Shown: positions 1-7,220 of the stretch, piece after piece
Position numbering within the stretch: the stretch's first letter is position 1
How the letters are laid out: every line of letters begins with the position of its first letter
Source of the DNA: UBA11346 sp038203025
Lineage (GTDB): Bacteria; Planctomycetota; UBA11346
Reading direction: 5' to 3'
DNA: 28,004 nt
Assembly (NCBI GenBank): GCA_038203025.1
Contig: JBBREK010000019.1
Span: 1 to 28,004 of the forward strand
Notes under the pieces: generated by a model
What the model saw: only the letters and a program-made list of their open reading frames with translations
Database searches by the model: none
What the model was told of the DNA's origin: nothing
Made by a program: the position numbers and the translations under genes

Positions 1-1
1 C

Positions 2-412
2 TTCAAGGACATGAAGACACGCTACGAGATCGAAGGATTCCACGGCATGACGCCGCAGCTCGTCGAACAAGAGATCATCGCGTTGATGTTCCTACTACTC
101 ATTGAAAGCTTGGTCGAGGAAGCCGCACTGGCTTCACTACCGCGCAGGGATCAAGGTCATGGAGATCAAGATCGACCACATCGATGCAATCGGGCGGCCT
201 TGGGCGATCGTATTCCGAACCTCCTCAACATGGCCATCAGACCAAAGCGCTCCAGGCTGCTCTGGCAGGCCTATGTCCGGGGACTGCACGCCACGGCCAT
301 GGACCGCGAACAGGTTCGACGGCAAGACCGCAATCGCCCGCGTCAATGCCTCTCGCAATATGGCCGTTGGCGCTGCTGGCGTGCGAAGGTGAACAGCACG
401 GAGGCGGCTTAA
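2..412 (+). pseudogene. Remnant of an IS4-like transposase 3' end
   Basis: The frame open from base 2 reads FKDMKTRYEIEGFHGMTPQL and continues through a hydrophobic helix (ALMFLLLIESLVEEA). This resembles the C-terminal part of IS4-family DDE transposases, where the last acidic catalytic region is followed by a K-x-M-K-T-like segment. Around base 135 the transposase-like reading appears to move to the next frame (YRAGIKVMEIKID), and later sequence matches nothing I recognise in any frame. The N-terminal part with the first catalytic aspartates lies outside the window. I read it as a frameshifted, decayed transposase tail. Family assignment rests on general resemblance only. Confidence 0.45.
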
Positions 413-480
413 ATGAGATCAGGCCAAAGGAAACGGCGTTGGGTACATACTGGGGTGTGGTTATTACACATCCGGGTTCT

Positions 481-561
481 ATGATTCTAAATCTTAGTCT
501 TGGGATTGCTGGTTTGCTTTCTTTTATTGTCGCACTCTCAAGGGATAGAAAATCAGCCTAA
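481..561 (+). CDS. Tiny single-span membrane peptide, possible integron-cassette ORF
   Basis: The ORF begins at ATG 481 and encodes 26 residues: one hydrophobic stretch (ILNLSLGIAGLLSFIVAL) followed by a basic tail (RDRKSA). An in-frame GTG at 457 would give 34 residues. The DNA is clearly more AT-rich than the genes around it. The TAA stop (559-561) lies inside the GCCTAAC box that starts the attC-like hairpin, a position typical of integron gene cassettes. No Shine-Dalgarno sequence is evident. Whether it is translated is uncertain, and no function can be assigned. Confidence 0.3.
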   Translation: MILNLSLGIAGLLSFIVALSRDRKSA

Positions 562-768
562 CCAGGCGCTGAAAACGTGCGAGTGACATGGTCTTTCCAG
601 TCTCCGCTTGGTCAAGAATTCGCTGCGACTAGAATTTACTAGCCTATCAATTCTTTAACCGCCGCTCAGTTCTTGACGCTGCGCTCAGTGTTTGTTCCAA
701 TTGTCATCCACGTCCGTCCTCCTATCCACGCTATGTCGGCCACTCGCCGTTTTAGCTTAATGTTGGGT
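556..768 (+). other. Integron attC-like recombination site (long hairpin)
   Basis: The outer boxes are GCCTAAC (556-562, fits RYYYAAC) and GTTGGGT (762-768, fits GTTRRRY). They pair over all seven positions, counting two G-T wobbles. Each is followed inward by exactly five unpaired bases (CAGGC 563-567; TTAAT 757-761). Next, GCTGAAAAC (568-576) pairs with GTTTTAGC (749-756) with one unpaired G at 571, like the extrahelical base on the L'' side of attC sites. The stem continues with GCGAGTG (579-585)/CACTCGC (741-747) and ACAT (586-589)/ATGT (733-736). At 213 nt it is longer than common attC sites (about 57-141 nt). Another GTTGGGT at 438-444 could be the upstream cassette boundary. Confidence 0.5.
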
Positions 769-817
769 TCGCAGACTGGGTGGACCAATAGGGACCTTGT
801 CCAAACCGACTCATTGC

Positions 818-845
818 GGAACGACGAACGCCGAACGACGAACGC
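818..845. repeat. Tandem 14-bp repeat next to the permease stop
   Basis: Two adjacent copies of the unit SGAACGACGAACGC (818-831 and 832-845) differ only in the first base. They lie just beyond the 3' end of the SLC13 gene. The complement reads GTTCGTCGTTCGG, which matches 15042-15054 (GTTCGTTGTTCGG) at 12 of 13 bases, so this may be a dispersed intergenic repeat. Between the attC-like site and this repeat (769-817) I see nothing further. Confidence 0.6.
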
Positions 846-850
846 CCCCC

Positions 851-2632
851 TCACCCCACAAACGGAAACACCATCGGTATCAACACTACCGTCGCCGTCC
901 CGACGATGAGTTGGATCGGGACGCCCAGGCGCAGGAAGTCGGAGAATCGATAGCCGCCCGGACCCCACACCATGAGGTTGGTCTGGTAGCCGATTGGGGT
1001 CGCAAACGAGGCTGACGCGGCGAACATCACTGCGATGGCGAATGGTTCCCAGGATACGCCCAGCTGCTGCGCGGTGGCCAGGGCGATGGGCAGCAGCAGG
1101 GCGGCGGCGGCGTTGTTGGTGATCAGTTCGGTGGTGATGGCGGTAGTGGCGTAGACCAGAGCCAGGGCCAGCCAGGGCTGTTCGCTGCCCAGGCCGACCA
1201 GACCACCGGCGATGCTGGCAGCGGCGCCGGTCGCCTCCAGGGCCCGGCCCAGGGCCAGGGCGCAGGCGATGGTCACCAGCACCGGCAGATCGATGGCCGA
1301 GCGTGCCTCGGACACCGGCAGCAGGCGCAGGCCGATCATCGCCAGGGCGGCGGCCAGCCCGGCCCACAGCATCGAGGTTACGCCGCTGGCTGCGACCAGG
1401 CACATGCCGGCCATGACCGCCATGGCTACCCACGCATGGGTGCGCGGCGGCGGCGCCTGGTGGCTGCGTTCAGCGACCATCCAGAAGTCATGGGCATGGC
1501 TCGGATCGCGGGCAAAGGCCGAGCGTGCCTCGATCAGCAGGGTGTCGCCGGGTTGCAGCACCCAAGCCCCGCTGCGTGCCACCGAGGCGCCGTGCCGGGT
1601 GATGGCGATGATGGCAGCAGCGTAGCGGGCGCGGAACTCGCCGTCGCCGACGGTGCAGCCGACCAGCGGGCAGCGGTCGGAGATGACCACCTCGAAGAGG
1701 CGGCGGCGGCCGTTTGGCCCGGGTGTAGCGCCCAGCGGCTCGACCGCGGCCCGCGACAGGCCGGGCACCGTGTCGGTGGCCAGGACCCCGGCCGCTGGCC
1801 CAGCAACCAGCAGCCGGTCACCACCGTGTAGCACCAGATCCGGGCCAGGTGCCGGAATGACGTCACTACCGCGCTGAATCTCCACCGGCATGACCCCGTG
1901 GTCACCGACCCGCGCTGCCGACAGCGGCTTGCCGTCGAGTGAGCCGCCGGGTTCGACCTCGACCGCCAGGGTGTACTGGCGCGGATCACCGAACGGGTCG
2001 CCGTCGGCCGGCACCCGGTCGGGCAGTAGGCGCGGGGCGAGCAGGATGATGGTGCCCAGGCCGATGGCGATGACTGGCAGGGCGAGCAGGGTCGGCCAAA
2101 GCAGTCCCGGCGCAGGATAGCCGGCCTGGACCAGCAGGCCGACCACGACCAGGTTGGTGCTGGTGCCGATGGTGGTCAGCATGCCACCGAGGACGGTGGC
2201 GTAGCTCAGTGGCATCAGCAGCTTCGACGGCGACACGCCGATGCGGCGGCCCCAGTCGATGACCATGGGCATGAGCATGGCCACCAGCGGCGTGTTATTG
2301 AGCAGGCCGCTGAGTCCGGCCACCGGCAGGGTCAGGCGCAGCAGGGCTAAGCGCGGGCCGGCCGCCCGGCCCAACAGCGGTCGTGCCAGCAACTGCATTG
2401 CCCCGCTGCGCTGCATTGCGGCCGCAACCACGAACAGCACCGCCACGGTCAGCATGCCTTCGTTGGCGAAGCCGCCCAGACCCTGGGTCGTGGTCAGCGT
2501 CCCGGTGGCGACCAGCGCCAGCAGGGCTCCGAGCATGACCAGCTCGGCCGGGATGCGGGTGCCGGCAAGCAGGGCCAGCACGCCGAGGGCGGTGGCCAGC
2601 GCTATCCAGGCGTTGGGCGTCAGCGAGAGCAT
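851..2632 (-). CDS. SLC13/DASS-type anion permease with two TrkA-C-like domains
   Basis: A 593-residue inner-membrane transporter. Hydrophobic segments at about 1-210 and 400-593 form the two halves of the permease. They contain the repeated family motifs GLLNNTPLVAMLMP with GTSTNLVVVG in the first half and TNNAAAALLLPIA with GYQTNLMVWGPGGY in the second. The hydrophilic middle (about 220-390) looks like two TrkA-C/RCK-C regulatory domains (EVEPGGSLDGKPLSAARV; GGDRLLVAG; LQPGDTLLIEA). This architecture is common in bacterial sulfate or dicarboxylate/Na+ permeases. The divergent neighbour cysC makes sulfate the likeliest substrate, by inference. The chosen ATG gives MLSLTPNAWIALATALGVLA, starting directly with the first membrane helix. 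Confidence 0.85.
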   Translation of the reverse strand: MLSLTPNAWIALATALGVLALLAGTRIPAELVMLGALLALVATGTLTTTQGLGGFANEGMLTVAVLFVVAAAMQRSGAMQLLARPLLGRAAGPRLALLRLTLPVAGLSGLLNNTPLVAMLMPMVIDWGRRIGVSPSKLLMPLSYATVLGGMLTTIGTSTNLVVVGLLVQAGYPAPGLLWPTLLALPVIAIGLGTIILLAPRLLPDRVPADGDPFGDPRQYTLAVEVEPGGSLDGKPLSAARVGDHGVMPVEIQRGSDVIPAPGPDLVLHGGDRLLVAGPAAGVLATDTVPGLSRAAVEPLGATPGPNGRRRLFEVVISDRCPLVGCTVGDGEFRARYAAAIIAITRHGASVARSGAWVLQPGDTLLIEARSAFARDPSHAHDFWMVAERSHQAPPPRTHAWVAMAVMAGMCLVAASGVTSMLWAGLAAALAMIGLRLLPVSEARSAIDLPVLVTIACALALGRALEATGAAASIAGGLVGLGSEQPWLALALVYATTAITTELITNNAAAALLLPIALATAQQLGVSWEPFAIAVMFAASASFATPIGYQTNLMVWGPGGYRFSDFLRLGVPIQLIVGTATVVLIPMVFPFVG

Positions 2633-2678
2633 GGCAGGGGATAGCGGCGCCGCGGCGCCTCACAATCGCCAGAGTGCA

Positions 2679-2712
2679 TGGCCTTTGACCACAGGTGGCC
2701 TTTGACCACATG
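2679..2712. promoter_or_regulatory. Tandem 17-bp direct repeat in the permease/cysC divergent promoter region
   Basis: TGGCCTTTGACCACA occurs at 2679-2693 and 2696-2710, a 17-bp period with 15 identical bases. It lies in the 103-bp gap between the divergent permease (start 2632) and cysC (start 2736). Each copy contains TTGACC, close to a -35 hexamer on the plus strand. It may be a regulator binding site or a duplicated promoter element; no regulator can be named. Confidence 0.5.
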
Positions 2713-2735
2713 TCAGCGAGGCCGAGCATGCTGCG

Positions 2736-3365
2736 ATGGCCGAGCGTAACCTTACTCCCACCGACGCCCTGCTGCGCCGCGAGTTGCGTGAAGGTCTGCT
2801 GCGCCAACGCGGCTGCGTGGTGTGGATGACCGGACTCAGCGCCGCCGGCAAGTCGGTCATCGCCCGCGAGGTGGAGCGGCGCCTGACCCTCGACAGCCGT
2901 TTCGCCTACGTCCTGGATGGCGACAATGTACGCCACCGGCTCAACCGCGACCTCGGTTTCACCGCTGCCGACCGGCATGAGAACATCCGTCGGGTTGGCG
3001 AGGTGGCGCGACTGTTCGCTGACGCCGGTGCCATCGCCCTGGTCGCCTTCATCTCGCCCTACCGGGCCGATCGCACCGCCGCGCGCGAGATTGCTGGGGA
3101 CCGCTCCTTCCTTGAGGTCCACGTCGCCACCGCTCTGGCCGAGTGCGAGCGCCGCGATCCCAAGGGCCTGTACCACCAGGCCCGGGCCGGCAGCCTGCCG
3201 GATTTCACCGGCATCAGTTCGCCCTACGAGGCCCCCGAATCGCCCGACCTGCGTCTGGAAACGCAGGATCGCAGCATCGCTGACTGCGCCGAAGAGGTCA
3301 TAGCAGCGATGCGCCGTCACCAGCTCTGGGGCCAGCCGCCGGAGGAGGGCGGCTCGGGTATCTGA
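2736..3365 (+). CDS. cysC: Adenylylsulfate (APS) kinase
   Basis: This 209-residue cytoplasmic kinase phosphorylates adenylylsulfate at the 3' position with ATP to give PAPS, the second step of sulfate activation. The P-loop is GLSAAGKS at residues 33-40. The family motif LDGDNVRHRLN follows at 60-70, then GFTAADRHENIRRVGEVA (74-91) and the AFISPYR segment (104-110), with DPKGLYHQARAG about 30 residues later. Length matches stand-alone bacterial CysC. It is transcribed away from the anion permease and ends 24 bp from the convergent sulfatase gene. The partner adenylyltransferase subunit cysD lies about 13 kb away at 15733-16647, and no cysN is present in the window. Confidence 0.95.
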   Translation: MAERNLTPTDALLRRELREGLLRQRGCVVWMTGLSAAGKSVIAREVERRLTLDSRFAYVLDGDNVRHRLNRDLGFTAADRHENIRRVGEVARLFADAGAIALVAFISPYRADRTAAREIAGDRSFLEVHVATALAECERRDPKGLYHQARAGSLPDFTGISSPYEAPESPDLRLETQDRSIADCAEEVIAAMRRHQLWGQPPEEGGSGI

Positions 3366-3389
3366 CGCACGGCGGTCGGTCGGCTGGTG

Positions 3390-4718
3390 TCAGGCGTGAT
3401 GCTTGACCGCACCGTCCGGATCGCGCTCGTCGACTGCGGTGGTCAGCCCGCCGGGAGGCAGCGGCACCGGCCCGCGCAGCAGCGGATCGTCGGTGGCGCG
3501 CATCCACGTGTCGAGGCGGTCGCGCAGTTCCCGCGCTACGCCGGCCTGCGCCGGATCGGCGATCAAGTTGCGCCGTTCCGCCGGGTCGAGCAGGCTGTCG
3601 TAGAGTTCCTCGTCGGGCAGGTCGAAGCTGGGCCAGCCGGACTCCAGCCAGCGGTCGCGGCTGGGCGACTGGTCACAGTTCGGCAGCACCGGGCGGCGGC
3701 GTTCGCCGAAGCGGCGGACGTAGACGTGGCGGGCGGTGCGGATGGCGCGCCACGGTTCGTAGGCGGCGTGGTAGGTGACCTCGGCGGTGACCTGGTCGCG
3801 CACGGCACGCCCTTCCAGCACCGGCCGTAGGTCGACGCCTTGCACCCGTGCCGGCACCGGGACGTTGGCGACGGCGCACAGGGTGGGGAAGAGATCGATC
3901 TGCGAGACCAGTTGGTCGACCGCCAGGCCCCCGGTGAAGCCCCCGGGGCCACGGATGATGCAGAACACGCCGGTGCCGTGCACGGTCGGGTTGCACTTCA
4001 GGCCAGGGAAGGGCACGCCGTGGTCGGTAGTCACGATGACGATGGTGTTCGCCGCTTGGCCGCTGCGCTCGAGCGCGTCGAGCACCAGGCCGAGCTGACG
4101 GTCCCACTCGCTGACGTCGGTAAGGAAGTGCGCCCAGTCGGAGCGCATCGCCGGGTCGTCGGCCAGCGGCGCCGGCGGCAGCGTCCAGCGCGGATCGTAG
4201 GTGGCCGGATCGGGCTCGGTGGCGAAGCCTCGCCCCTTGCGGTGGGTCAGCATCCAGCAGGCGCTGAGGAAGAACGGCCGGTCTGCCGGCGGTTGCTGCA
4301 GCCAGCTGACCAGGCCTTCCAGTCCGCCCTCGATCAGCTGGTCGTAGCCGTGACCCGCGGCGGTGCTTGGGCCGTCGGGGAACTGGCCGGGGCTGTTGCA
4401 GTGGTTGGCCGCCATACCCCAGGTGGCGGTGGCGTAGCCGTGCTGGCGTAGGTGGCTGGGCAGGGTCCAGGCGGGATCGGTCAGCGACCAGCCGCGGTGC
4501 GCCAGGCCGAGCATGCCGCAGCTGTGCGGCACCATGCCGGTGATCAGCGCCGCCCGGCTGGGCGAACAGGTTGGTCCGGCACAGTGGCAGTTGCGCAGCA
4601 GCACGCCCTCGCCGGCCAGGCGCTGCAGGTTCGGGGTCTTCACCGCGCAGCCCATCGGGCCGACGGATCGTCCGGTATCGTGGCTGTTGAGGTAGATGAT
4701 GTTGGGCTTGGTGCTCAT
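3390..4718 (-). CDS. Cys-type sulfatase (alkaline-phosphatase superfamily)
   Basis: A 442-residue sulfate-ester hydrolase. The signature CSPSR is at residues 51-55 (GPTCSPSRAALITG); its cysteine would be converted to formylglycine by a maturase not seen here. The N-terminus PNIIYLNSHDTGRSVGPMG carries NSHD where many sulfatases have a DD pair, as in the group related to heparan N-sulfatases. A second metal-site segment reads TTDHGVPFPGLKCN. No signal peptide is obvious, so its location is uncertain. The start at 4718 gives MSTKPNIIYLN; an in-frame ATG at 4733 would add five residues, while a longer reading to 4889 would run through the divergent AraC gene. Substrate is unknown. It is probably controlled by the adjacent AraC regulator. 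Confidence 0.9.
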   Translation of the reverse strand: MSTKPNIIYLNSHDTGRSVGPMGCAVKTPNLQRLAGEGVLLRNCHCAGPTCSPSRAALITGMVPHSCGMLGLAHRGWSLTDPAWTLPSHLRQHGYATATWGMAANHCNSPGQFPDGPSTAAGHGYDQLIEGGLEGLVSWLQQPPADRPFFLSACWMLTHRKGRGFATEPDPATYDPRWTLPPAPLADDPAMRSDWAHFLTDVSEWDRQLGLVLDALERSGQAANTIVIVTTDHGVPFPGLKCNPTVHGTGVFCIIRGPGGFTGGLAVDQLVSQIDLFPTLCAVANVPVPARVQGVDLRPVLEGRAVRDQVTAEVTYHAAYEPWRAIRTARHVYVRRFGERRRPVLPNCDQSPSRDRWLESGWPSFDLPDEELYDSLLDPAERRNLIADPAQAGVARELRDRLDTWMRATDDPLLRGPVPLPPGGLTTAVDERDPDGAVKHHA

Positions 4719-4792
4719 GGCAGGTGCGATCATAGCACAGGTAGAAAGCATTATTCCATTGCAAAGTTGAGGCATGATTGCGAAATAGTCAC
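4719..4792. promoter_or_regulatory. Divergent promoter region, sulfatase / AraC regulator
   Basis: This is a 74-bp AT-rich gap in GC-rich DNA. On the minus strand TATGAT (complement of 4729-4734) is a good -10 box, so the sulfatase transcript would have almost no leader. Two related boxes, ATTGCAAAG (4758-4766) and ATTGCGAAA (4777-4785), are spaced 19 bp and could be AraC half-sites. ATGATTGCGA (4774-4783) recurs at 23260-23269 upstream of the DUF4380-like gene. Confidence 0.4.
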
Positions 4793-5656
4793 ATGGATGC
4801 CGATCGTCTCGCTGTGCTCGCCGCGCTCGACCGCTGGCTCGCCGCTGGTTGCCGACGGGCCTTTGGCGCCTGGGGGGCAGCGGCCGCACCCGGACCGGCC
4901 ACGGTTACTGGTTCGACGCGGCTGGTCCTCGGTCTGGGCGGCCGCAACCGCATGCTCATCCCCAGCGGCGATCGGGTCGAGGAGATCCTCATGCGTACTG
5001 GCGGCGTGGTGGTAGTGGACCGGCTGGCGTGGAACCGGCCGCTGCACCTGCTGCCCTTCGCCTTCCTCACCATCGATCTGCTCTCCGACCACGTCCGGTT
5101 CTACCTGCGGCGGCAGGCCGGGCCTGGGCCGGATCCGGCCCAGGCCACCTCCCTGAGTCTGCAGGGCGGGGCCGACCCGGCGCTGCGTGCCGCCGCCGAT
5201 GCTGCCGAGGCCTTGGCGCCGGCAGGTGGCGAACTGCTCGCCCGCGCTGCTTGGCTGGCGGCGGCCTGCGCCCGCCGTCTTGGCGACCGTCCGCGCCCAG
5301 TGGCCGATCCAACCTGGCAGCTGATGCACGCCTGGATCGAGGAGCATCTGCACGAGCCTGCCCTCGACCGTGGCGCGGCGGCACGGGCCTGCACGGTGCA
5401 TCCCGGACACGTCTCGCGGGTGGTGTCGCGCGCCGCCGGCTGCGGCTTCGCCGCTTGGGTCGGCCGCCGCCGGGCCGAACGGGCCCGCGATCTGCTCGCC
5501 GGCAGCAACCTGCCGGTGGCCGAGATCGGCCGGCGCTGCGGCTTCAGCACGCCAGCGTACTTCAACCACGCCTTCCGCCGCCTCTGCGGCGTCAGTCCGG
5601 GGCGTTGGCGGCGCGATCACGACCCAGCCACGCGGGCCACGATCCCCACGCTGTGA
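4793..5656 (+). CDS. AraC-family transcriptional regulator (sulfatase-linked)
   Basis: The protein has 287 residues from ATG 4793. TTG 4778, preceded by GAGG at 4769-4772, would add five. The last ~100 residues form the double helix-turn-helix AraC domain: WIEEHLHEPALDRGAAARAC, then HPGHVSRVVSRAAGCGFAAW, and the second helix pair with PVAEIGRRCGFSTPAYFNHA and FRRLCGVSPGRWRR. The N-terminal ~170 residues should form the effector or dimerisation domain and match no named family I recognise. Divergence from the sulfatase suggests local control of it, as in many sulfatase/AraC pairs. The 3' end overlaps the convergent allophanate hydrolase gene by 65 bp. Confidence 0.88.
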   Translation: MDADRLAVLAALDRWLAAGCRRAFGAWGAAAAPGPATVTGSTRLVLGLGGRNRMLIPSGDRVEEILMRTGGVVVVDRLAWNRPLHLLPFAFLTIDLLSDHVRFYLRRQAGPGPDPAQATSLSLQGGADPALRAAADAAEALAPAGGELLARAAWLAAACARRLGDRPRPVADPTWQLMHAWIEEHLHEPALDRGAAARACTVHPGHVSRVVSRAAGCGFAAWVGRRRAERARDLLAGSNLPVAEIGRRCGFSTPAYFNHAFRRLCGVSPGRWRRDHDPATRATIPTL

Positions 5657-7220
5657 TGTCGGTCGCCCCGGCGCAGGCGGCCGACTCGACCAGGAACCCC
5701 GAGACCTCGCGGCCATCGTCCAGTCGCACCCGGCCGACGCCCAGGGGCGCCGGGATGGCGGCGACGAATCGCCCGAATCCCGCCGCGGGCAGGCGCCACA
5801 GCTCGCCGGTGAGGCTTCCGGAACCGTCGCGCAGCAGGCCGGGCTTGGGCGGGATGGTGGGTAGGGCGAACATCCGATAGGCGGGCGCAGTACGGATCGT
5901 TCCAGCCGGGCGGGCGCCGAGGGGGAGCAGCTGGTGATTGAGCGGCTGTCCCGTGAGGTGGGCTCCGAACACTGCCAACTCAATGCCGCCGTCATCCCCG
6001 CCGATCGATTGCGGGCCGTGCAGGCGTTCGCCGATCGCGCCCATGGGCAGGGCGAGCGCATCCTGCACCGCGGCGCCGAGGCGCGCGACCACTAGGTCGT
6101 GCCAGGCTGGCGCGAACAGGGTCACCCCGGTGGGCAGACCGGTGGGCGTGAAGCCGCTGGGGACGGCAGCGGCGCAGGTGTCGAGCAGGTTGGCGAAGTT
6201 GGTGAAGCGGCCGAGCCGGCTGTTGACCCCGACCGGATCGGTGGCGACCTCGACCAGCGTGGGATGGCCAGGCACAGTTGGCAGACAGAGGACATCGCAG
6301 CGTGCCCACTGCAGCTCGGTCTGGCGGCGCAGGGCGGCGATGCGATGCCAGGCGCGGAAGGCGGCGACCGCGTCCTGCTGGCGACCGCTGCGGATGATGC
6401 GTGCTACGGTCGGATCGGCGCCAGCCGGGGCGCGGTCGAGGAAATCGCCGACCGCGGCAGTGCGCTCAGCGACCCAGGCGCCGCCGTAAAGAGCTGCCGC
6501 GGCCTCGCGAAACGGGGCGACATCGATCTCGACCACGACATGGCCAAGTCCGCGCAGCACGTCGAGCACGCGACGATGCCCAGCCATCCACCCGGCATCG
6601 ACGTCTGCCAGTTCGGCGGCGGCCGGTACGCCGATGCGCAGACTTCCGTGCGGCAGGCAGGGCGTCGCGGCGTGACGTGACCAGGGATCTTCGGGATCGA
6701 AGCCGGCGATGGCGGTGAGAGCCTCCCACGCTTCCTGCACGTTCAGCGCGAACACTGAGACGCAGTCGAGGCTGGCGCAGGCCGGCACCACGCCGCGGGT
6801 GCTGACCCAGCCGCGGGTCGGCTTGAGACCGATCAGGTTGTTGAACGCTGCCGGTACCCGGCCGCTGCCGGCCGTGTCCGTGCCCAGGGCGATGCGGCAG
6901 GCGCCGGTGGCGACTGCGACTGCGGAGCCGCTCGACGAGCCGCCTGGGACGCGCGTCGCATCGAAGGGGTTGACCGGCACCCCGAAGGGACTGCGCGTGC
7001 CGACCAGGCCGGTGGCGAACTGGTCGAGGTTGGTCTTGCCGACGATGCGCGCTCCCCAGGCACGCAGCGTTGCGACGCAGGCGGCATCGCGCGCCGGAGT
7101 GTAGGCGTATTCCGAGCAACCGGCGGTGGTCGGCATGCCGGCGACGTCGATGTTGTCCTTGATCGCGGCCAGCGGGCCGTCGCCCGGTGGCGGGTCGATG
7201 CGGTGGAGGAAGATGGTCAT
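5592..7220 (-). CDS. atzF: Allophanate hydrolase
   Basis: A 542-residue amidase-signature enzyme that hydrolyses allophanate to ammonia and CO2, the last step of urea-carboxylase and guanidine-carboxylase pathways. The catalytic triad is visible: Lys21 (AAIKDN), Ser95 in GGSSSGSAVAVA and Ser119 in GTDTAGSGRVPAAF, with the usual 24-residue serine spacing. The domain ends at about residue 425, and residues ~430-542 (IELAVFGAHLTGQPLN onward) form the C-terminal domain typical of allophanate hydrolases. The start at 7220 overlaps the stop of the upstream gene (ATGA), so translation is probably coupled. It is the last gene of the minus-strand guanidine operon, and its tail overlaps the AraC gene convergently by 65 bp. 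Confidence 0.93.
   Translation of the reverse strand: MTIFLHRIDPPPGDGPLAAIKDNIDVAGMPTTAGCSEYAYTPARDAACVATLRAWGARIVGKTNLDQFATGLVGTRSPFGVPVNPFDATRVPGGSSSGSAVAVATGACRIALGTDTAGSGRVPAAFNNLIGLKPTRGWVSTRGVVPACASLDCVSVFALNVQEAWEALTAIAGFDPEDPWSRHAATPCLPHGSLRIGVPAAAELADVDAGWMAGHRRVLDVLRGLGHVVVEIDVAPFREAAAALYGGAWVAERTAAVGDFLDRAPAGADPTVARIIRSGRQQDAVAAFRAWHRIAALRRQTELQWARCDVLCLPTVPGHPTLVEVATDPVGVNSRLGRFTNFANLLDTCAAAVPSGFTPTGLPTGVTLFAPAWHDLVVARLGAAVQDALALPMGAIGERLHGPQSIGGDDGGIELAVFGAHLTGQPLNHQLLPLGARPAGTIRTAPAYRMFALPTIPPKPGLLRDGSGSLTGELWRLPAAGFGRFVAAIPAPLGVGRVRLDDGREVSGFLVESAACAGATDITAWGSWPAWLGRDRAANAPD

Noticed and set aside
666..850. Coding extension on the minus strand beyond the SLC13 stop
   Set aside because: The frame differs from that of the permease and has no recognisable content; the DNA is better explained by the attC-like stem and the tandem repeat.
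4719..4889. Longer N-terminus for the sulfatase
   Set aside because: It would cross the divergent promoter and the AraC coding start; homologues begin at the PNIIYLN strand.
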